Below are positions 5,844 to 6,556 of a DNA stretch of 6,556 nt, piece after piece. The notes below the pieces were generated by a model. It did not search any database. It was not told the DNA's origin and saw only the letters and a list, made by a program, of their open reading frames with translations. Both the position numbers and the translations under genes were made by a program. The stretch is from Methanosarcinaceae archaeon (lineage in GTDB: Archaea; Halobacteriota; Methanosarcinia; Methanosarcinales; Methanosarcinaceae), in contig JAUVET010000082.1 in the NCBI GenBank assembly GCA_030594665.1, positions 1 to 6,556 on the forward strand, given 5' to 3'. The first letter of the stretch is position 1. Each line of letters starts with the position of its first letter.

Positions 5844-6024
5844 GATTTTATTTGCCATGATTTATTTCATCCAGAATAAATTAAAAAGTTTCAGATTTTA
5901 TCACTTTCCCGACAGTCTCATACATGCTATGTAACTCAGGTTTATTCGACCGATTTTTTTTCATAATGTATGGAATCCCTCGCCTGCGACGATTGTATTG
6001 GTTTCAATTTCAAATAAAGCAATC

Positions 6025-6556
6025 TCATTTCTTCAATATCCTCACAATAAAAACCAACCCAATGACATTTATCAACACGATCAAAACCCCACCAATGAGG
6101 TGCTGCATATTCCGGAAATGCCCCTCATTTTCAGGGATCACAACCTGATAATTAAATTCGATCATCATATCCGAATCCGCAAACACTTCCTGTTCCATCA
6201 TTTCATTCTGTGCACCACCCGCGCGCACGGTATAGTTAACCCTCGGCTCAAGACCAACAAATAGATATTCATCATCATCGGACGCGGATGCAATCGTCAC
6301 GCCATCTCGTACCAGTTCCACACTACTTGAAGCCGGCGCATCGACTTTTATATTCACGTAATCTTTCAGTCCGATGTCACTGCCATCCGCAAATCGTAAT
6401 CCGTTCGGGATATTTAACAGGCTGAGGATTGTAGGGGCAATATCTTCCTGCCCGAATTTAAATTTACCATCGATAACTTTCGCATCAACATCGGGTGCAT
6501 GGACAATGAACGGTATCATCTGTGCTTCGGAAGTAACTGAATACTTTTCAGACTGG
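6025..6556 (-). CDS. C-terminal part of a membrane-anchored alkaline phosphatase/sulfatase-superfamily protein
   Basis: The frame is open to the window edge, so the start lies outside. About 177 C-terminal codons are visible, including 12 upstream of the first in-window ATG (6517-6519), which is internal. The segment MIPFIVHAPDV, then FGQEDIAPTILSLLNIPNG and ADGSDI, follows the end of the catalytic domain in sulfatase and type I phosphodiesterase/nucleotide pyrophosphatase proteins (typically VPFI, DIAPTIL, LLGIP, DGxS). It continues into a beta-rich segment (NIKVDAPASSSVELVRDG, EYLFVGLEPRVNYTV) like a PEGA or carboxypeptidase-regulatory fold. One membrane helix (LIGGVLIVLINVIGLVFIV) and a basic tail ILKK end the protein. 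The domain is probably outside the cell, with the tail inside. The nucleophile and metal ligands are beyond the window, so substrate and activity cannot be judged. Confidence 0.75.
   Translation of the reverse strand, partial: QSEKYSVTSEAQMIPFIVHAPDVDAKVIDGKFKFGQEDIAPTILSLLNIPNGLRFADGSDIGLKDYVNIKVDAPASSSVELVRDGVTIASASDDDEYLFVGLEPRVNYTVRAGGAQNEMMEQEVFADSDMMIEFNYQVVIPENEGHFRNMQHLIGGVLIVLINVIGLVFIVRILKK

Larger units (their letters stand above)
5500..6024. other. 525-base non-coding region upstream of CDC48
   Basis: The stretch separates two genes on the minus strand and has no credible coding frame. From CDC48 outward it contains the CDC48 TATA box, a 12-base tandem duplication, repeat A copy 2, an 8-base inverted repeat ATTTGTGC/GCACAAAT (5643-5650 and 5695-5702), the CACAGAG-type hairpin at 5789-5843, an eight-T run (5954-5961) and a GCAGGCG-N5-TTCC motif (5972-5987, minus). 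No obvious terminator for the upstream phosphatase-like gene is visible. Confidence 0.65.

Noticed and set aside
5667..5879. A 70-codon plus-strand open frame
   Set aside because: Its middle is simply the CACAGAG hairpin repeat translated (KTTEKHREKKQ), a common source of false genes. It has no start signal or recognisable product.

Overview
The window is archaeal. It carries ribosomal protein S17e, a family absent from bacteria, and a two-ring CDC48/VAT-type AAA ATPase. TATA boxes lie about 28-31 bases before ATGs that lack a Shine-Dalgarno sequence, while other genes have GGAG/GGTG sites matching an archaeal 16S tail. The gene set, moderate GC content and long repeat-rich intergenic stretches look most like a Methanosarcinales-related methanogen or methane oxidiser. 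That placement is an inference from general resemblance and was not searched.

Layout. Positions 1-78 hold a promoter. Positions 79-402 (+) encode an unrecognised small three-helix membrane protein. Positions 576-2491 (+) form a compact unit, rps17e-dapA-dapB, with 20- and 18-base gaps. DapA makes 4-hydroxy-tetrahydrodipicolinate from pyruvate and aspartate semialdehyde, and DapB reduces it, so the pair performs the first two committed steps of the diaminopimelate route to lysine. Positions 2492-3198 contain no credible gene. Within them lies an element of about 478 bases (2671-3148) bounded by inverted repeats and packed with nested hairpins, resembling a MITE or composite repeat. Positions 3199-5499 (-) encode a full-length CDC48 homologue, convergent with dapB and probably translated from a leaderless mRNA. 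Positions 5500-6024 are again non-coding, with the CDC48 promoter, a 12-base tandem duplication and further repeat copies. From 6025 to the window edge (-) lies the C-terminal part of a membrane-anchored alkaline-phosphatase/sulfatase-superfamily protein.

The genes are ordinary archaeal housekeeping functions and I see no evidence of a new enzymatic or defence system. The least explained material is in the two intergenic regions flanking CDC48. They share two hairpin-forming repeat families in opposite orientation, plus a 16-base motif (GCAGGCG-N5-TTCC) found four times, always between genes.
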